Source: Shewanella benthica
GTDB taxonomy: Bacteria > Pseudomonadota > Gammaproteobacteria > Enterobacterales > Shewanellaceae
Length of the DNA: 40,783 bases
NCBI GenBank assembly: GCA_023284085.1
Contig: JAKVHY010000046.1
Span: forward strand, 1 to 40,783
Reading direction: 5' to 3'
Below, piece by piece: positions 16,946-25,907 of this stretch (positions are counted from its first letter, which is position 1; every line of letters starts with the position of its first letter). The position numbers were made by a program, and so were the translations under genes. Below the pieces are notes generated by a model, which was not told the DNA's origin, did not search any database, and worked only from the letters and a program-made list of their open reading frames with translations.

Positions 16946-18352
16946 ATGGCTAAAGCATTATTCGTACTTATGATTTTCTGCCTCAGTTCATTCTCAACGT
17001 TAGCCAATACTTTGATAACACCACAAGAGAACAGTCAAGATTCGAGCTGGCATTACGTTAATCAAGATGGCGAGCTCAAAATTAAACTCTATTTCTTCTG
17101 GTCCAAGACATGTCCTCACTGCGCAGAAGCCCACCCTTTCATAGATTCACTGCCTGAACGTTATCCTTGGATCGATCTTGAAACCCATCTGGTGTCAGAT
17201 CCTGACACCATGGATATCTGGCAAGGGATAGCTAAGAAGACTCAAGTTGAAGCTCGCTCCGTTCCCTATATCGCGGCTTGTGAACTGGCAACCGTTGGCT
17301 ATAGCAGTGAAGCTGTCACAGGTAAGTATCTACTCGATAACTTGAAAGCTTGCTATCGCAGCTTAGGTGGCACAGTTATCGATAACGACCCGCTCCAAGC
17401 TACAGATGAGCAGGGGCATTCGTCTCTCTTTGGTACATGTAGCGATACCAGCGGAAACCCGGGGAATGAAGCAACTTGCGATTTAGCATCTACAGGTGAA
17501 ATGGCTAAACAAAGCCAGGTTCAACCCATAGAGCTGCCTTTAATAGGAGTAGTAGCACCTGAAAAGCTATCACTCCCCCTACTGACCATAGTACTTGCGG
17601 GTGTCGACGCCTTTAATCCCTGTGCATTCTTTGTTTTACTCTTCTTGCTATCCATCATGGTAAACGCTAAGAGTAAAATGCGCATGCTGATAGTTGGCGG
17701 TATATTTGTCTTCTTCTCTGGCTTTATCTACTTCCTGTTTATGATAGCTTGGCTCAATATCTTTACCCTTCTTGGCGCAGGCAGTGATGGTAGTGTGATC
17801 ATCTTAGGGGCGGGTATTCTAGCGCTCATTGCAGGAGTCATTAATATCAAGGATTACTTCTTCACCAAGGGGGAAGTGACACTGTCCATGTCGGCTAAAA
17901 ACCGCACAGGCTTGATTAAACGTATGGGGAAATTGACCAATGCCAGCTCCATGGCTGCGATGATTGGCGGTACCGTGATCCTAGCGATTGTCGCTAACGC
18001 CTATGAGTTACTTTGTACCGCAGGCTTCCCGATGATCTATACCAGTGTACTTTCTATGCATGATCTATCTGACATAGAGCGCTATCTGTATCTCGTTTTC
18101 TATAACCTAGTCTATGTTATTCCTTTGGCCATTATTGTCATCGTCTTTAGTGCCACTATGGGGAAACGAAAACTCACAGAGAAAGAGGGTCAGACACTTA
18201 AGTTGATGTCAGGAATTATGATGATAGGCATGGGCACTATGCTGGCTATAGATCCCGTTTCGCTGCAGAGTCCCCTTGTTGCTATGATGCTGATTGCAGG
18301 CTCTATTTTATTGAGTTTCATCATAACTATGGTGCGCAAATCTTTAAAATAA
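16946..18352 (+). CDS. Periplasmic thioredoxin domain fused to a CcdA/DsbD-like membrane domain
   Basis: 468 residues. A signal peptide (MAKALFVLMIFCLSSFSTLA) is followed by a thioredoxin-like domain with active site CPHC (Cys56 and Cys59, in FFWSKTCPHCAEAHPF) and a cis-proline region (ARSVPY). A linker at about 150-195 has two more cysteines. From about 210 there are six or so TM helices of the DsbD/CcdA type, with cysteines in NPCAFFV (Cys226) and ELLCTAGFP (Cys357), the expected intramembrane redox pair. Such proteins carry reducing power from cytoplasmic thioredoxin across the inner membrane. Compared with DsbD (alpha, TM, C-terminal Trx), the thioredoxin domain is at the opposite end. 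GGAGG precedes the ATG. The target protein is unknown. Confidence 0.85.
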   Translation: MAKALFVLMIFCLSSFSTLANTLITPQENSQDSSWHYVNQDGELKIKLYFFWSKTCPHCAEAHPFIDSLPERYPWIDLETHLVSDPDTMDIWQGIAKKTQVEARSVPYIAACELATVGYSSEAVTGKYLLDNLKACYRSLGGTVIDNDPLQATDEQGHSSLFGTCSDTSGNPGNEATCDLASTGEMAKQSQVQPIELPLIGVVAPEKLSLPLLTIVLAGVDAFNPCAFFVLLFLLSIMVNAKSKMRMLIVGGIFVFFSGFIYFLFMIAWLNIFTLLGAGSDGSVIILGAGILALIAGVINIKDYFFTKGEVTLSMSAKNRTGLIKRMGKLTNASSMAAMIGGTVILAIVANAYELLCTAGFPMIYTSVLSMHDLSDIERYLYLVFYNLVYVIPLAIIVIVFSATMGKRKLTEKEGQTLKLMSGIMMIGMGTMLAIDPVSLQSPLVAMMLIAGSILLSFIITMVRKSLK

Positions 18353-18354
18353 AC

Positions 18355-18382
18355 GAATTGGCCGTTATTCAACGGCCAATTC
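18355..18382 (+). terminator. Perfect 12-bp hairpin after the Trx-CcdA gene
   Basis: It begins two bases after the stop codon. Arms 18355-18366 and 18371-18382 pair without mismatch around a 4-nt loop. No T run follows, so it may act as an mRNA 3' stabiliser or a weak terminator. Confidence 0.6.
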
Positions 18383-18492
18383 TCGCTCAACATACGATCC
18401 AAACTCAGTCAAAAATAATGCTCAATATTTTATTAGGTGGGCCGATAGTTCTTTATTGGTAATAAATCTAAAACACAAGGCGAGGCATATCG

Positions 18493-18678
18493 ATGGCAAT
18501 TTCTTTGGGTACGGCGAATCTCGAGCCACAGTTAAGTAGCGGCGGCATGATAGTAAAAGTAGCTCAACTCGCGAAGGAACAGCAAAAAGCTGAAGGAGAA
18601 ATTGCACTTCAATTGATTGAGTCAGCTAATCCTGCTCCTGTAGGTAATAGCGGCCACAAGATCAATATTACGGTTTAA
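18493..18678 (+). CDS. Small YjfB-like protein (putative motility family)
   Basis: 61 residues, starting MAISLGTANLEPQ, with a central amphipathic helix (VAQLAKEQQKAEGEIALQLI), a proline hinge (ESANPAPVG) and a short polar tail ending INITV. This size and layout match the YjfB family, a short conserved protein of unknown biochemical role named for its association with motility genes in Bacillus. A purine-rich AAGGCGAGG lies 7-15 bases before the ATG, and a terminator hairpin follows, so it looks like a complete monocistronic gene. No flagellar gene is nearby. The assignment is by pattern only. Confidence 0.65.
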   Translation: MAISLGTANLEPQLSSGGMIVKVAQLAKEQQKAEGEIALQLIESANPAPVGNSGHKINITV

Positions 18679-18704
18679 CAAGCGCCAACAGCTAGCTCAG
18701 AATG

Positions 18705-18735
18705 CCCTCGATATCGATAAATATTGAGGGTCATT
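18705..18735 (+). terminator. Terminator-like hairpin after the YjfB-like gene
   Basis: A 10-bp stem with one G-U pair (18705-18714 with 18721-18730) and a 6-nt loop is followed by the moderately T-rich TCATTTATTT. It lies 26 bp after the stop codon. Confidence 0.65.
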
Positions 18736-18789
18736 TATTTCCCTGCAACTTATAACGTCCATAGTCATACCAATTGCTATAAGCAACTT

Positions 18790-19923
18790 CTATCCCTTAG
18801 CGCCAAAAAAACGATCTCGACCCGTTAATTTTGCTTGATAAAGTAGCCGATCAGCCTCAGATATTAGCTCGTCTGGCTTCATCCCTTCTTGCCACTGACA
18901 CACTCCCTGCGAAACGGTTATATATTCACTCACATCTGAATCTGGATGAAGAATTTTAACTTTGGCCAAGATAGATTTTAATTTATCTGCGATAAGATAT
19001 GCACCATTTCTATCGGTATCCGGTAGCAAAAGAACAAACTCCTCACCACCATAGCGTGCCGCAAGATCTCTGGGTCTATTCGCTACTGAGCTGAGCAACT
19101 TAGCCAAGGTAATTAAACACTCATCTCCAACCTGATGCCCTAAACTATCATTCAACCTTTTAAAGAAATCGACATCTATCATGATCACACACAGTGGGTG
19201 GTTATTACGCTCAGATGCCCTGATCTCTTGAGATAAAATCTCATCAAAATGACGGCGATTACTGATGTTAGTCAGCCCATCTATTAATGCCATTCGCCTA
19301 AAATGTTTCAACAGGTGCTGCTTCTCCACATCACGCACTACGGCTTTCTTAAACCAAGTGTAAAGCACTCTCTGCCCTGAAACTATAATGGCAAAGAAAC
19401 AGAGAAACTTAGTTAAAGGAAAAAAATAATTATCTGGGATCTCTGTTACCCGCAGAAAAAAGCTCAGTAACATTAACGGCAACACAGCCATTAGCATAAT
19501 TTTCCTATCAACAAATAGTGCAATGGCAAAAGTTAACACCAGCACATCTACGATTGACTCGACACCTGCCAGAGCTGCATTGCCGCTAAAGATCGCTTCT
19601 GAGCTATCAAAAATCATCCAGATCAAAAATAACCAACTGAGCTCTAAAGAAAAGAGATAGGCTAATAATGCTTTATTGGATATTTCGTCGATTGCATAAA
19701 CCCGCATCACAAGCGCTGCCAATATCATAGTAATAAAAACAGGCAGCATGTATAAGATGATATTTGATGCGAGCAATACTTTAGAAGTTTGTAAAACAAT
19801 ATTTACCAGCATGGCAAACAAAATAAAAGTAGACATTAATGCCGCCCACTTGCCACCTTTGATGAGGTATAAGTGACATTCTTTCTTCAATTGCACTTCG
19901 GATGAAGGCATATTTAAATCCAT
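18790..19923 (-). CDS. Membrane diguanylate cyclase (GGDEF domain)
   Basis: 377 residues. Residues about 28-200 form about six hydrophobic segments with very short loops, an uncharacterised membrane sensor module. The C-terminal GGDEF domain (about 210-375) has the active motif GGEEF starting at Gly292 and an RPRD inhibitory site five residues before it, so it should synthesise c-di-GMP from two GTP and be product-inhibited. The substrate-binding DVDFFKRLNDSLGHQVGD segment is intact. No phosphodiesterase domain is attached. It is transcribed alone, convergent with the YjfB-like gene, and with the ahpF terminator just upstream. Confidence 0.93.
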   Translation of the reverse strand: MDLNMPSSEVQLKKECHLYLIKGGKWAALMSTFILFAMLVNIVLQTSKVLLASNIILYMLPVFITMILAALVMRVYAIDEISNKALLAYLFSLELSWLFLIWMIFDSSEAIFSGNAALAGVESIVDVLVLTFAIALFVDRKIMLMAVLPLMLLSFFLRVTEIPDNYFFPLTKFLCFFAIIVSGQRVLYTWFKKAVVRDVEKQHLLKHFRRMALIDGLTNISNRRHFDEILSQEIRASERNNHPLCVIMIDVDFFKRLNDSLGHQVGDECLITLAKLLSSVANRPRDLAARYGGEEFVLLLPDTDRNGAYLIADKLKSILAKVKILHPDSDVSEYITVSQGVCQWQEGMKPDELISEADRLLYQAKLTGRDRFFGAKG

Positions 19924-19998
19924 ATCAAAACTTCGTCTTGTTTAAAATGAGGCTCAGATATGAGCTTACAGTCTTTATATAAAAGATTATAAGCGGTC

Positions 19999-20031
19999 AA
20001 AAAAAAACAGCCAGCGTTTTACCCTGACTGT
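19999..20031 (-). terminator. Rho-independent terminator of ahpF
   Basis: Read leftward, an 8-bp stem (20024-20031 with 20007-20014, one G-U) is followed by eight U residues (plus-strand A run from 19999). It lies 30 bp after the ahpF stop codon. Confidence 0.85.
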
Positions 20032-20061
20032 TTTCATTAAAACTAAGTATAAGTTGAGCCG

Positions 20062-21639
20062 TTAAGCAGCATTAGCTTGCTCTGGTACGTTATGTCGGAT
20101 TAAGTAATCGAATGCCCCTAATGAGGCTGTAGCGCCGCTGCCCATGGCTATAATGATCTGCTTATAGGGAGTATTAGTGACATCCCCCGCAGCAAAGATA
20201 CCTGGAACAGATGTTTGACCACGCTCATCGACAATGATCTCGCCTCTCGGTGTCAGCTCTACCACACCTTTAAGCCATTCGGTGTTGGGCACTAGCCCAA
20301 TCTGAACGAAGATACCGGCTAGCTCAACACTATGTTGCTCACCTGTGGCTCTATCTGTGTAGTTAAGCCCCTTGACTCGTGACCCATCACCAAGTACTTC
20401 GGTGGTCATGGCTTGAGTAATTATGCTGATATTATTCATAGATGCAGCCTTGCGTTGTAGCACATCGTCGGCTCTTAGCTGAGTATCGAACTCTAATACG
20501 GTCACATGCTCAACGATATTGGCCAAATCGATTGCCGCTTCTATGCCTGAATTACCACCGCCGATGACGGCAACGCGTTTACCTTTAAACAAGGGGCCAT
20601 CACAATGTGGACAATATGCCACACCTTTACCACGATACTCTTGCTCACCGGGGACATTCATCTCACGCCAGCGCGCACCAGTGGCGAGTAACAAGGTTTG
20701 GCTTTTTAGTGTCGCACCATTTTCAAGGGTTAATTCGTGATAGGGGTTTGGCCCTTGGCGTGGGGTCAACTTAACGCCAAGTTGATTGTCCATCACATCA
20801 ACATCGTACTCACGTACATGGGACTCAAGATTAGCAACTAGCTTGGGCCCTTCGGTCGCCTTGACTGAGATAAAATTCTCAATCGCCACAGTTTCAGCCA
20901 CTTGGCCACCAAACTTATCGGCAACGACGCCAGTATTGAGGCCTTTTCTCGCCGAGTAGATCGCGGCAGCTGCACCTGCAGGCCCGCCGCCAACCACCAG
21001 CATGTCGAACACGTCTTTCTGAGCTAATTGCTCGGCCTGACGACTCGCCGCACCTGTGTCTAACTTATTTAAGATCTCAGCTAAACTGATGCGTCCCTGG
21101 GAGAAAAGCTTACCATTAAGGTACACGGAAGGAACCGCCAGAATGTCTCGATCAAACACTTCTGTCTGAAACAGGGCGCCGTCTATCATCACGTTGGTGA
21201 TTTTAGGATTGACTGCAGCCATCATATTCAATGCCTGAACCACATCGGGACAATTTTGACAGCTTAGAGAAACATAAGTCTCGAAATGGTATTCGCCTGA
21301 TAGCGCTTTGATCTGCGCAATAACGTCATCATCTAGCTTAAGTGGGTGTCCGCCAGTATGCAGTAATGCCAATACTAACGAGGTAAATTCATGACCCATG
21401 GGTAAACCTGCGAACGTAATGCTTGTATTCGTTTCTGCACTTGTCACCTGCATCGATGGCATACGCTCACCTTGAATTTCTGACACTGAGATTAATTCAG
21501 ATAAACTATCGATATCTTGCGCCAGTGACTTAAGTTCCAGTGCCTTAGGGCTATCATCTGCAGACACGACAAGTTCAACTGGACGCTTGAGGTTTTGCAG
21601 ATAGGTTTTCAGTTGATTTTTAAGATCCGTATCCAGCAT
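20062..21639 (-). CDS. ahpF: Alkyl hydroperoxide reductase subunit F
   Basis: 525 residues from the ATG at 21639, chosen because AGGAG lies just upstream and the protein then begins MLDTDLKNQL like E. coli AhpF; the open frame extends 45 codons further without family similarity. The N-terminal tandem thioredoxin-fold domain has CQNC (Cys127/Cys130). It is followed by a thioredoxin-reductase-like body with FAD motif GGGPAGAAAA, redox CPHC (Cys343/Cys346) and NAD motif IGGGNSGIEA. It passes electrons from NADH through FAD and the two disulfides to AhpC. It lies downstream of ahpC on the same strand, with a hairpin between them, and ends at a strong terminator. Confidence 0.97.
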   Translation of the reverse strand: MLDTDLKNQLKTYLQNLKRPVELVVSADDSPKALELKSLAQDIDSLSELISVSEIQGERMPSMQVTSAETNTSITFAGLPMGHEFTSLVLALLHTGGHPLKLDDDVIAQIKALSGEYHFETYVSLSCQNCPDVVQALNMMAAVNPKITNVMIDGALFQTEVFDRDILAVPSVYLNGKLFSQGRISLAEILNKLDTGAASRQAEQLAQKDVFDMLVVGGGPAGAAAAIYSARKGLNTGVVADKFGGQVAETVAIENFISVKATEGPKLVANLESHVREYDVDVMDNQLGVKLTPRQGPNPYHELTLENGATLKSQTLLLATGARWREMNVPGEQEYRGKGVAYCPHCDGPLFKGKRVAVIGGGNSGIEAAIDLANIVEHVTVLEFDTQLRADDVLQRKAASMNNISIITQAMTTEVLGDGSRVKGLNYTDRATGEQHSVELAGIFVQIGLVPNTEWLKGVVELTPRGEIIVDERGQTSVPGIFAAGDVTNTPYKQIIIAMGSGATASLGAFDYLIRHNVPEQANAA

Positions 21640-21773
21640 GATGACTCCTAGAAAAATACAATTTGTTTTATAAATAATTGGTTTTATAAAAATTGAGAGT
21701 TTGCTAGCCCGAACCTGAAAGGGGGTGGCTCGAACCAGCAAAGAAGATAAAATTAGGCTTAAGCGAGCTTTCA

Positions 21774-21820
21774 CTTAAGTCCCGCTAGCCTAGAGGAAAA
21801 TCTAGACCAGCGGATTTAAG
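21774..21820 (-). promoter_or_regulatory. ahpC-ahpF intercistronic hairpin
   Basis: Immediately after the ahpC stop, an imperfect inverted repeat pairs CTTAA/TTAAG, CCGCT/AGCGG and CTAG/CTAG across 21774-21820. No U run follows. A structure here could stabilise the ahpC message or reduce readthrough into ahpF, giving the excess of AhpC over AhpF that the system needs. Confidence 0.55.
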
Positions 21821-21825
21821 TCAGT

Positions 21826-22395
21826 TTAGATTTTACCGACTAGATCTAGAGATGGGGCAAGAGTATCGGCACCTGGCTGCCATGCAGCTGGACATACTTC
21901 ACCGTCATGAGTCGCTACATACTGAGCGGCTTGAATCTTACGAACCAGCTCAGCAGCGCTACGGCCTATTCCCAGGTCATGAACTTCGCTAACCTTGATT
22001 TGACCTTCAGGGTTGATGACGAATGTGCCACGTAGTGCCAAGCCATCTTCTTCAATCATCACACCGAAGTTACGTGTGATAGCGCCAGTTGGGTCACCGA
22101 TCATTGGGTACTGAATCTTCTTGATAGTATCGGAAGTATCGTGCCATGCTTTGTGGGTGAAGTGAGTATCGGTAGACACCGAGTAGACTTCAACGCCCAT
22201 CTCTTGCAGCTTAGCGTAATGGTCTGCCATGTCACCAAGCTCTGTTGGACAGACGAAAGTGAAATCGGCTGGGTAGAAGAATACCACTGACCACTTGCCC
22301 AATAGGTCTTTCTCAGTAACGGGTACAAACTCGCCCTTATGGAAAGCGGTTGCAGAGAAAGGCTTGATTACAGTGTTGATGATAGATTGGTTCAT
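21826..22395 (-). CDS. ahpC: Alkyl hydroperoxide reductase subunit C (typical 2-Cys peroxiredoxin)
   Basis: 189 residues from the ATG at 22395, which has GGAG nine bases upstream; the longer frame to 22488 adds 31 residues absent from the family. The peroxidatic Cys49 is in DFTFVCPTELGD and the resolving Cys168 is in GEVCPAAW. It reduces H2O2 and organic hydroperoxides in the cytoplasm and is re-reduced by AhpF, encoded downstream. The promoter region 22396-22560 contains an ATAG-type half-site run near 22505 on the minus strand that could belong to an OxyR site, but the match to the four-part OxyR consensus is incomplete and I do not call it. Confidence 0.97.
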   Translation of the reverse strand: MNQSIINTVIKPFSATAFHKGEFVPVTEKDLLGKWSVVFFYPADFTFVCPTELGDMADHYAKLQEMGVEVYSVSTDTHFTHKAWHDTSDTIKKIQYPMIGDPTGAITRNFGVMIEEDGLALRGTFVINPEGQIKVSEVHDLGIGRSAAELVRKIQAAQYVATHDGEVCPAAWQPGADTLAPSLDLVGKI

Positions 22396-22569
22396 GAATG
22401 CTCCGTAAATGCTAATAAAATCTTTGGCCTGACGCTCAATTGATTCGTCAGTTCGTTTTCGATGTGAAGATATTAACCAAGCAGACAAATTAAATATAAC
22501 GGATAAAAACTATCATCCTAATCGGTTTTTCAGAATACGGGGGTCATGGGCAGATAATCAGAGCAAACC

Positions 22570-23313
22570 CTATTCCCACAGAGCGAATCGCGTCAGGGAA
22601 CGCCCTAAAGTAAAATCGAGCTGTTGCGACAAAGAGTGGGCCTTGGACTTCAATCCGGCGCTAGTGATTTCTCGCTTTGTTTTTCCGGCAAACACCACCC
22701 AGTTACCGCCTCCAGTCAGGCAAGCCCTGACCTCGCTAAAATGTCGTTGCAGATGACTCAATAGCACTCGGTTTTGGCTATGTTCTTTCCAGCAATTTAA
22801 TACCAGATAGCCATCGGTTTTAATCAAAGCAGCTGCATTGGCAATAAAGGTCTCAGATAACTGATTCTCATCGACACCATCTGCACCATAGATATCGGCA
22901 AAAATAACATCGGCTTTCTTATGATCGCCTTGCTCGAGAAACAAATTGGCATCTTGATGGATAATCGACAGTTTTTTACCTATGGGCAGTTGAAAGTAAC
23001 GTCTAGCTAACTCAATGACTTGTGCTCTTAGCTCAACCGCTGTGACTTTAATGCCGGTATCGAATCTACGCAGGGCATGGATCAGCCCGCCACCACCTAA
23101 ACCTAAGATGATGACCCGCTTTGGCTTGATAAAGAGCAGAACTAATAGCATGGCCTGGATATAAGTATGCTGAGGAATATGTGGCTCAGATTTGAGTAAC
23201 TTACTCTGCTCATCATTATCGCCGAATGAAAGCACTCGCATATATTTATCATCTAAGACAATGAGTGGACCTAGCTCATCTTGGCTTTCGTGGAGAATCT
23301 GTTCGTCTTGCAT
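22570..23313 (-). CDS. Spermidine-synthase-fold protein (SpeE-like)
   Basis: 247 residues. The nucleotide-binding core is clear: VIILGLGGGGLIHALRRF (motif I), VTAVELRAQVIELARRYF, HQDANLFL, then ADVIFADIYGADGVDENQLS and GYLVLNCWKE. This matches the spermidine synthase/SAM-methyltransferase superfamily. The short N-terminal beta domain and the substitution of the polyamine-binding YHE-type residues make true spermidine synthase activity doubtful; many bacteria carry such SpeE-like proteins of unknown role. It is flanked by ahpC downstream and dienelactone hydrolase upstream on the same strand, with no obvious operon link. Confidence 0.8.
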   Translation of the reverse strand: MQDEQILHESQDELGPLIVLDDKYMRVLSFGDNDEQSKLLKSEPHIPQHTYIQAMLLVLLFIKPKRVIILGLGGGGLIHALRRFDTGIKVTAVELRAQVIELARRYFQLPIGKKLSIIHQDANLFLEQGDHKKADVIFADIYGADGVDENQLSETFIANAAALIKTDGYLVLNCWKEHSQNRVLLSHLQRHFSEVRACLTGGGNWVVFAGKTKREITSAGLKSKAHSLSQQLDFTLGRSLTRFALWE

Positions 23314-23385
23314 CTATTTATGATTTGGAGGGGAATTGGCCGAGCATTATACGAATAGCGGGTCATGAAAGAAAGTCATCGAGCC

Positions 23386-23418
23386 GGCACTTCACCCATA
23401 TACAGGAGATGAAGTGCC
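23386..23418 (-). terminator. Hairpin after the dienelactone hydrolase gene
   Basis: Nine paired bases (23386-23394 with 23410-23418) enclose a 15-nt loop, 44 bp past the leftward stop codon. No U run follows, so it is a possible terminator or mRNA end structure only. Confidence 0.45.
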
Positions 23419-23461
23419 CGTTCACGCTGCTATTTAATGAACAAGAAGGTTTTACGTGGAA

Positions 23462-24199
23462 TTACCTTAATAAACGGTGAAAGAAGTCGACTGCTTGACC
23501 ATAGATCTGCATCGCAAGCGCCGGGTCGTGTCTATCTGCACCATCGCGCATGAAGGCGTGTTCGGCATTGACTTCTAACCAGGTGAAATTTCGCTCTGTC
23601 TCTTCCAGTTTAGCGTAGATCAACTTGCGCCCTTCGCCGGATACATGGGGGTCTTGCTTGCCCCACACCATAACCAGCTCACCTTTAATATCTTGGGTGC
23701 GGCTCAGGGAGTCATTCCCAAGCTTACAAGGAAGCGTGTTGGAGTGAATATCTGTAGCATAGAGGCAGAATGCGGCCGAGACATCAGGGTTAAGCGCGGC
23801 GCGGTAGGCCAGATGTCCGCCGATACAGACCCCCATACTTCCAACCTGACTGGTGCAGAACTCCTGGCTTCTGGCAAAGGTAACCAGGGCGTCGACATCA
23901 GAGTCATGGGACTCGAGCGGCTTAGCAAACTTGTCTTCATTACCTTTATCTTTACCTGCATCATCATAAGCCAGCACAGTACCGATAGGATTCAGCTCAT
24001 GAAACACCTCTGGCACCAGCACCACGAAGCCATGACCGGCCATGATAGTCGCGGCTCTGGCAATGGGAGCCGTTTGTTGAAAAATTTCTGAATAAAAAAT
24101 AATAGTAGCAAACACCCCTTCCGCTTTCGGGCGATAAAGGTAAGTCCGCATCAAACCTGTACTGGTTGGAATATCATGAACTTCTTGTTTTACCATCAT
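23462..24199 (-). CDS. Dienelactone hydrolase family protein
   Basis: 245 residues of the alpha/beta-hydrolase fold. The cysteine nucleophile is in GVCIGGH (Cys125), with Asp183 in WGKQDPHV and His214 in EHAFMRDG completing the Cys-Asp-His triad typical of dienelactone hydrolases; the Glu that orients the cysteine is likely Glu38 in YSEIF. Characterised members open dienelactone in chlorocatechol degradation, but no aromatic-degradation genes are nearby, so a general carboxymethylenebutenolidase-like role is as far as the sequence goes. AAGGAAA precedes the tandem ATG ATG start. No signal peptide. Confidence 0.9.
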   Translation of the reverse strand: MMVKQEVHDIPTSTGLMRTYLYRPKAEGVFATIIFYSEIFQQTAPIARAATIMAGHGFVVLVPEVFHELNPIGTVLAYDDAGKDKGNEDKFAKPLESHDSDVDALVTFARSQEFCTSQVGSMGVCIGGHLAYRAALNPDVSAAFCLYATDIHSNTLPCKLGNDSLSRTQDIKGELVMVWGKQDPHVSGEGRKLIYAKLEETERNFTWLEVNAEHAFMRDGADRHDPALAMQIYGQAVDFFHRLLR

Positions 24200-24301
24200 G
24201 GTGTTAGTTTCCTTTTGCTATCATTTGCTCAATTAACCAGCCAATAAACATTGCTGTCATGTGCCATTAATACTATTGAAGCTTAAAATGGTTATCTCGA
24301 C

Positions 24302-25291
24302 TTAAAATAGCTCGTTGGGACAATGTTTCCCATCGAGTAACTGACGCACATTGGTAAGACTGGTCAAGGCGATAGCGCCCAGAGCTTCGGCGGTTAGGAA
24401 AGCCTGATGCCCGGTGAAGATGACATTATGACAAGCCGATAATCTCCTGAAAATATCGTCCTGAATGATCTGATTCGATTTATCTTCAAAAAATAGCTCT
24501 TTCTCATTCTCATATACATCTAGACCTAACGCACCAAGTTGCCCGGTTTTCAATGCCTCCATAGCATCTAAGGCATCGAGCAAACCACCTCGACTTGTAT
24601 TGATCACCATGACCCCCATTTTCATCTTATTGAAGCTAGATTTAGATAATAGATGATGGTTGTCATCCGTGAGAGGACAATGCAACGTGATGATGTCACA
24701 GACAGGGTACATCTCATCGAGGGACACATAGTCTACACCGAGCTCTAGCACTGACTGATTAGGATAGGGGTCATGAGCGATAACAGTACAGCCGAACCCC
24801 AGCAAGATTTTAATTGTCGCTAAACCTATCTTACCTGTGCCTATCACACCGACAGTGCGGCCATTCATATTGAAGCCAACCAAGCCCTCTAAGGAAAAAT
24901 TGGCATCTCGGGTTCGTTGATAAGCCTTATGCACTTTACGGTTAAGCGTCAGCATCAATGCTATGGTGTGTTCGGCCACTGACTCGGGAGAATAAGCTGG
25001 CACATTAACGACTTTGAGTCCCAATCTTTCTGCCGCGACCAGGTCCACATTATTAAAGCCTGCACAACGCATGGCGATTATCTTAGTGCCATTCTTAGCA
25101 AGCTCGACTAGCACCTCCTCACAGAGGGAATCATTTACAAAAGCGCAGATTGCTTCGAAACCATAGGCCAACTTAACTGACTTCATGCACAGCCGATAAT
25201 CAAAATACTCTATGGAAGCACCAAAAGCCTCGTTGGTCTTATCGAAGTGTTCCATGTCATAGTGCTTGGCACTAAAAAATCCTATCTTCAT
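24302..25291 (-). CDS. ldhA: Fermentative D-lactate dehydrogenase
   Basis: 329 residues, identical in length to E. coli LdhA and alike throughout (RCAGFNNVDL, AYQRTRDANFSLEGL, FEDKSN, DIFRRLSACHNVIFTGHQAF). It reduces pyruvate to D-lactate with NADH in the cytoplasm. The NAD motif is GVIGTGKIG, and the catalytic residues are Arg in NTSRGG, Glu in YENEKELFF and His in FTGHQAF. It forms a single-gene unit divergent from the membrane protein gene at 25461. It fits the anaerobic side of the window (formate dehydrogenase, arcA), but no shared regulatory site was identified. Confidence 0.96.
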   Translation of the reverse strand: MKIGFFSAKHYDMEHFDKTNEAFGASIEYFDYRLCMKSVKLAYGFEAICAFVNDSLCEEVLVELAKNGTKIIAMRCAGFNNVDLVAAERLGLKVVNVPAYSPESVAEHTIALMLTLNRKVHKAYQRTRDANFSLEGLVGFNMNGRTVGVIGTGKIGLATIKILLGFGCTVIAHDPYPNQSVLELGVDYVSLDEMYPVCDIITLHCPLTDDNHHLLSKSSFNKMKMGVMVINTSRGGLLDALDAMEALKTGQLGALGLDVYENEKELFFEDKSNQIIQDDIFRRLSACHNVIFTGHQAFLTAEALGAIALTSLTNVRQLLDGKHCPNELF

Positions 25292-25460
25292 TCCATTTGC
25301 CTACAAATATTCAATCATCAAAGTTTACCTCTTGTTATCACATATAGGTACATCTGCTTTCATTAAGCTGTGTAAGTTATTTACTATGCCCCCACATACA
25401 GGCAGGAATTATTAAATTAGACCCATATTGCTTCACAGTCTGATATTTCCTGATAAGCTA

Positions 25461-25907
25461 ATGGCTCTCCAACACCTAGCCAGTATCCGCTCTCATATGA
25501 AAAACACTAAGTTATCTGAAAGGCAATTTTGGTTGCAAAGACTTGGAAAAACAGCTCTTAGAGCGATACACATTTTGGGAATAACAGGAGCCGGTGGTGG
25601 TATTCTGTTGGGCGTGGCCCAAGAAGAGTGGCTCGTCTATTGGTGCATGGCCATGACGACAGGCTCACTGCTCATGTTATGGGAAATAGTCAGGGATTGG
25701 CGCTGGTTAATCCAATTGAAAGGCGTACTAACCTTAGTAAAACTAGGGCTATTAACCCTTTTCATTCCTTTCGCAAGCTACAAGCCTGAGCTGTTAATCA
25801 CAGTGTTGCTCCTTTCTGTTGTCGTCTCGCATGGCCCGGCAGGTTTAAGGCATTTTTCCGTTATACATGGGAGAAGAATCGATGCAAGAAAAGAAGTTAA
25901 AGGCTGA
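25461..25907 (+). CDS. Small inner-membrane protein, about four TM helices, unknown function
   Basis: 148 residues from the first ATG. Starts at a TTG (25428) or a later ATG (25497) are also possible, and none has a good Shine-Dalgarno. Hydrophobic segments are visible at AIHILGITGAGGGILLGVA, WLVYWCMAMTTGSLLMLW, LTLVKLGLLTLFIPFA and LLITVLLLSVVVSHGP, with a basic C-terminus (HGRRIDARKEVKG). I do not recognise a family with certainty. Its 3' end overlaps the following methyltransferase gene by 26 bp in another frame, which suggests translational coupling. Confidence 0.65.
   Translation: MALQHLASIRSHMKNTKLSERQFWLQRLGKTALRAIHILGITGAGGGILLGVAQEEWLVYWCMAMTTGSLLMLWEIVRDWRWLIQLKGVLTLVKLGLLTLFIPFASYKPELLITVLLLSVVVSHGPAGLRHFSVIHGRRIDARKEVKG

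Noticed and set aside
22430..22515. Possible OxyR site upstream of ahpC
   Set aside because: Only one ATAG-type half is clear; the four-part consensus is not met.
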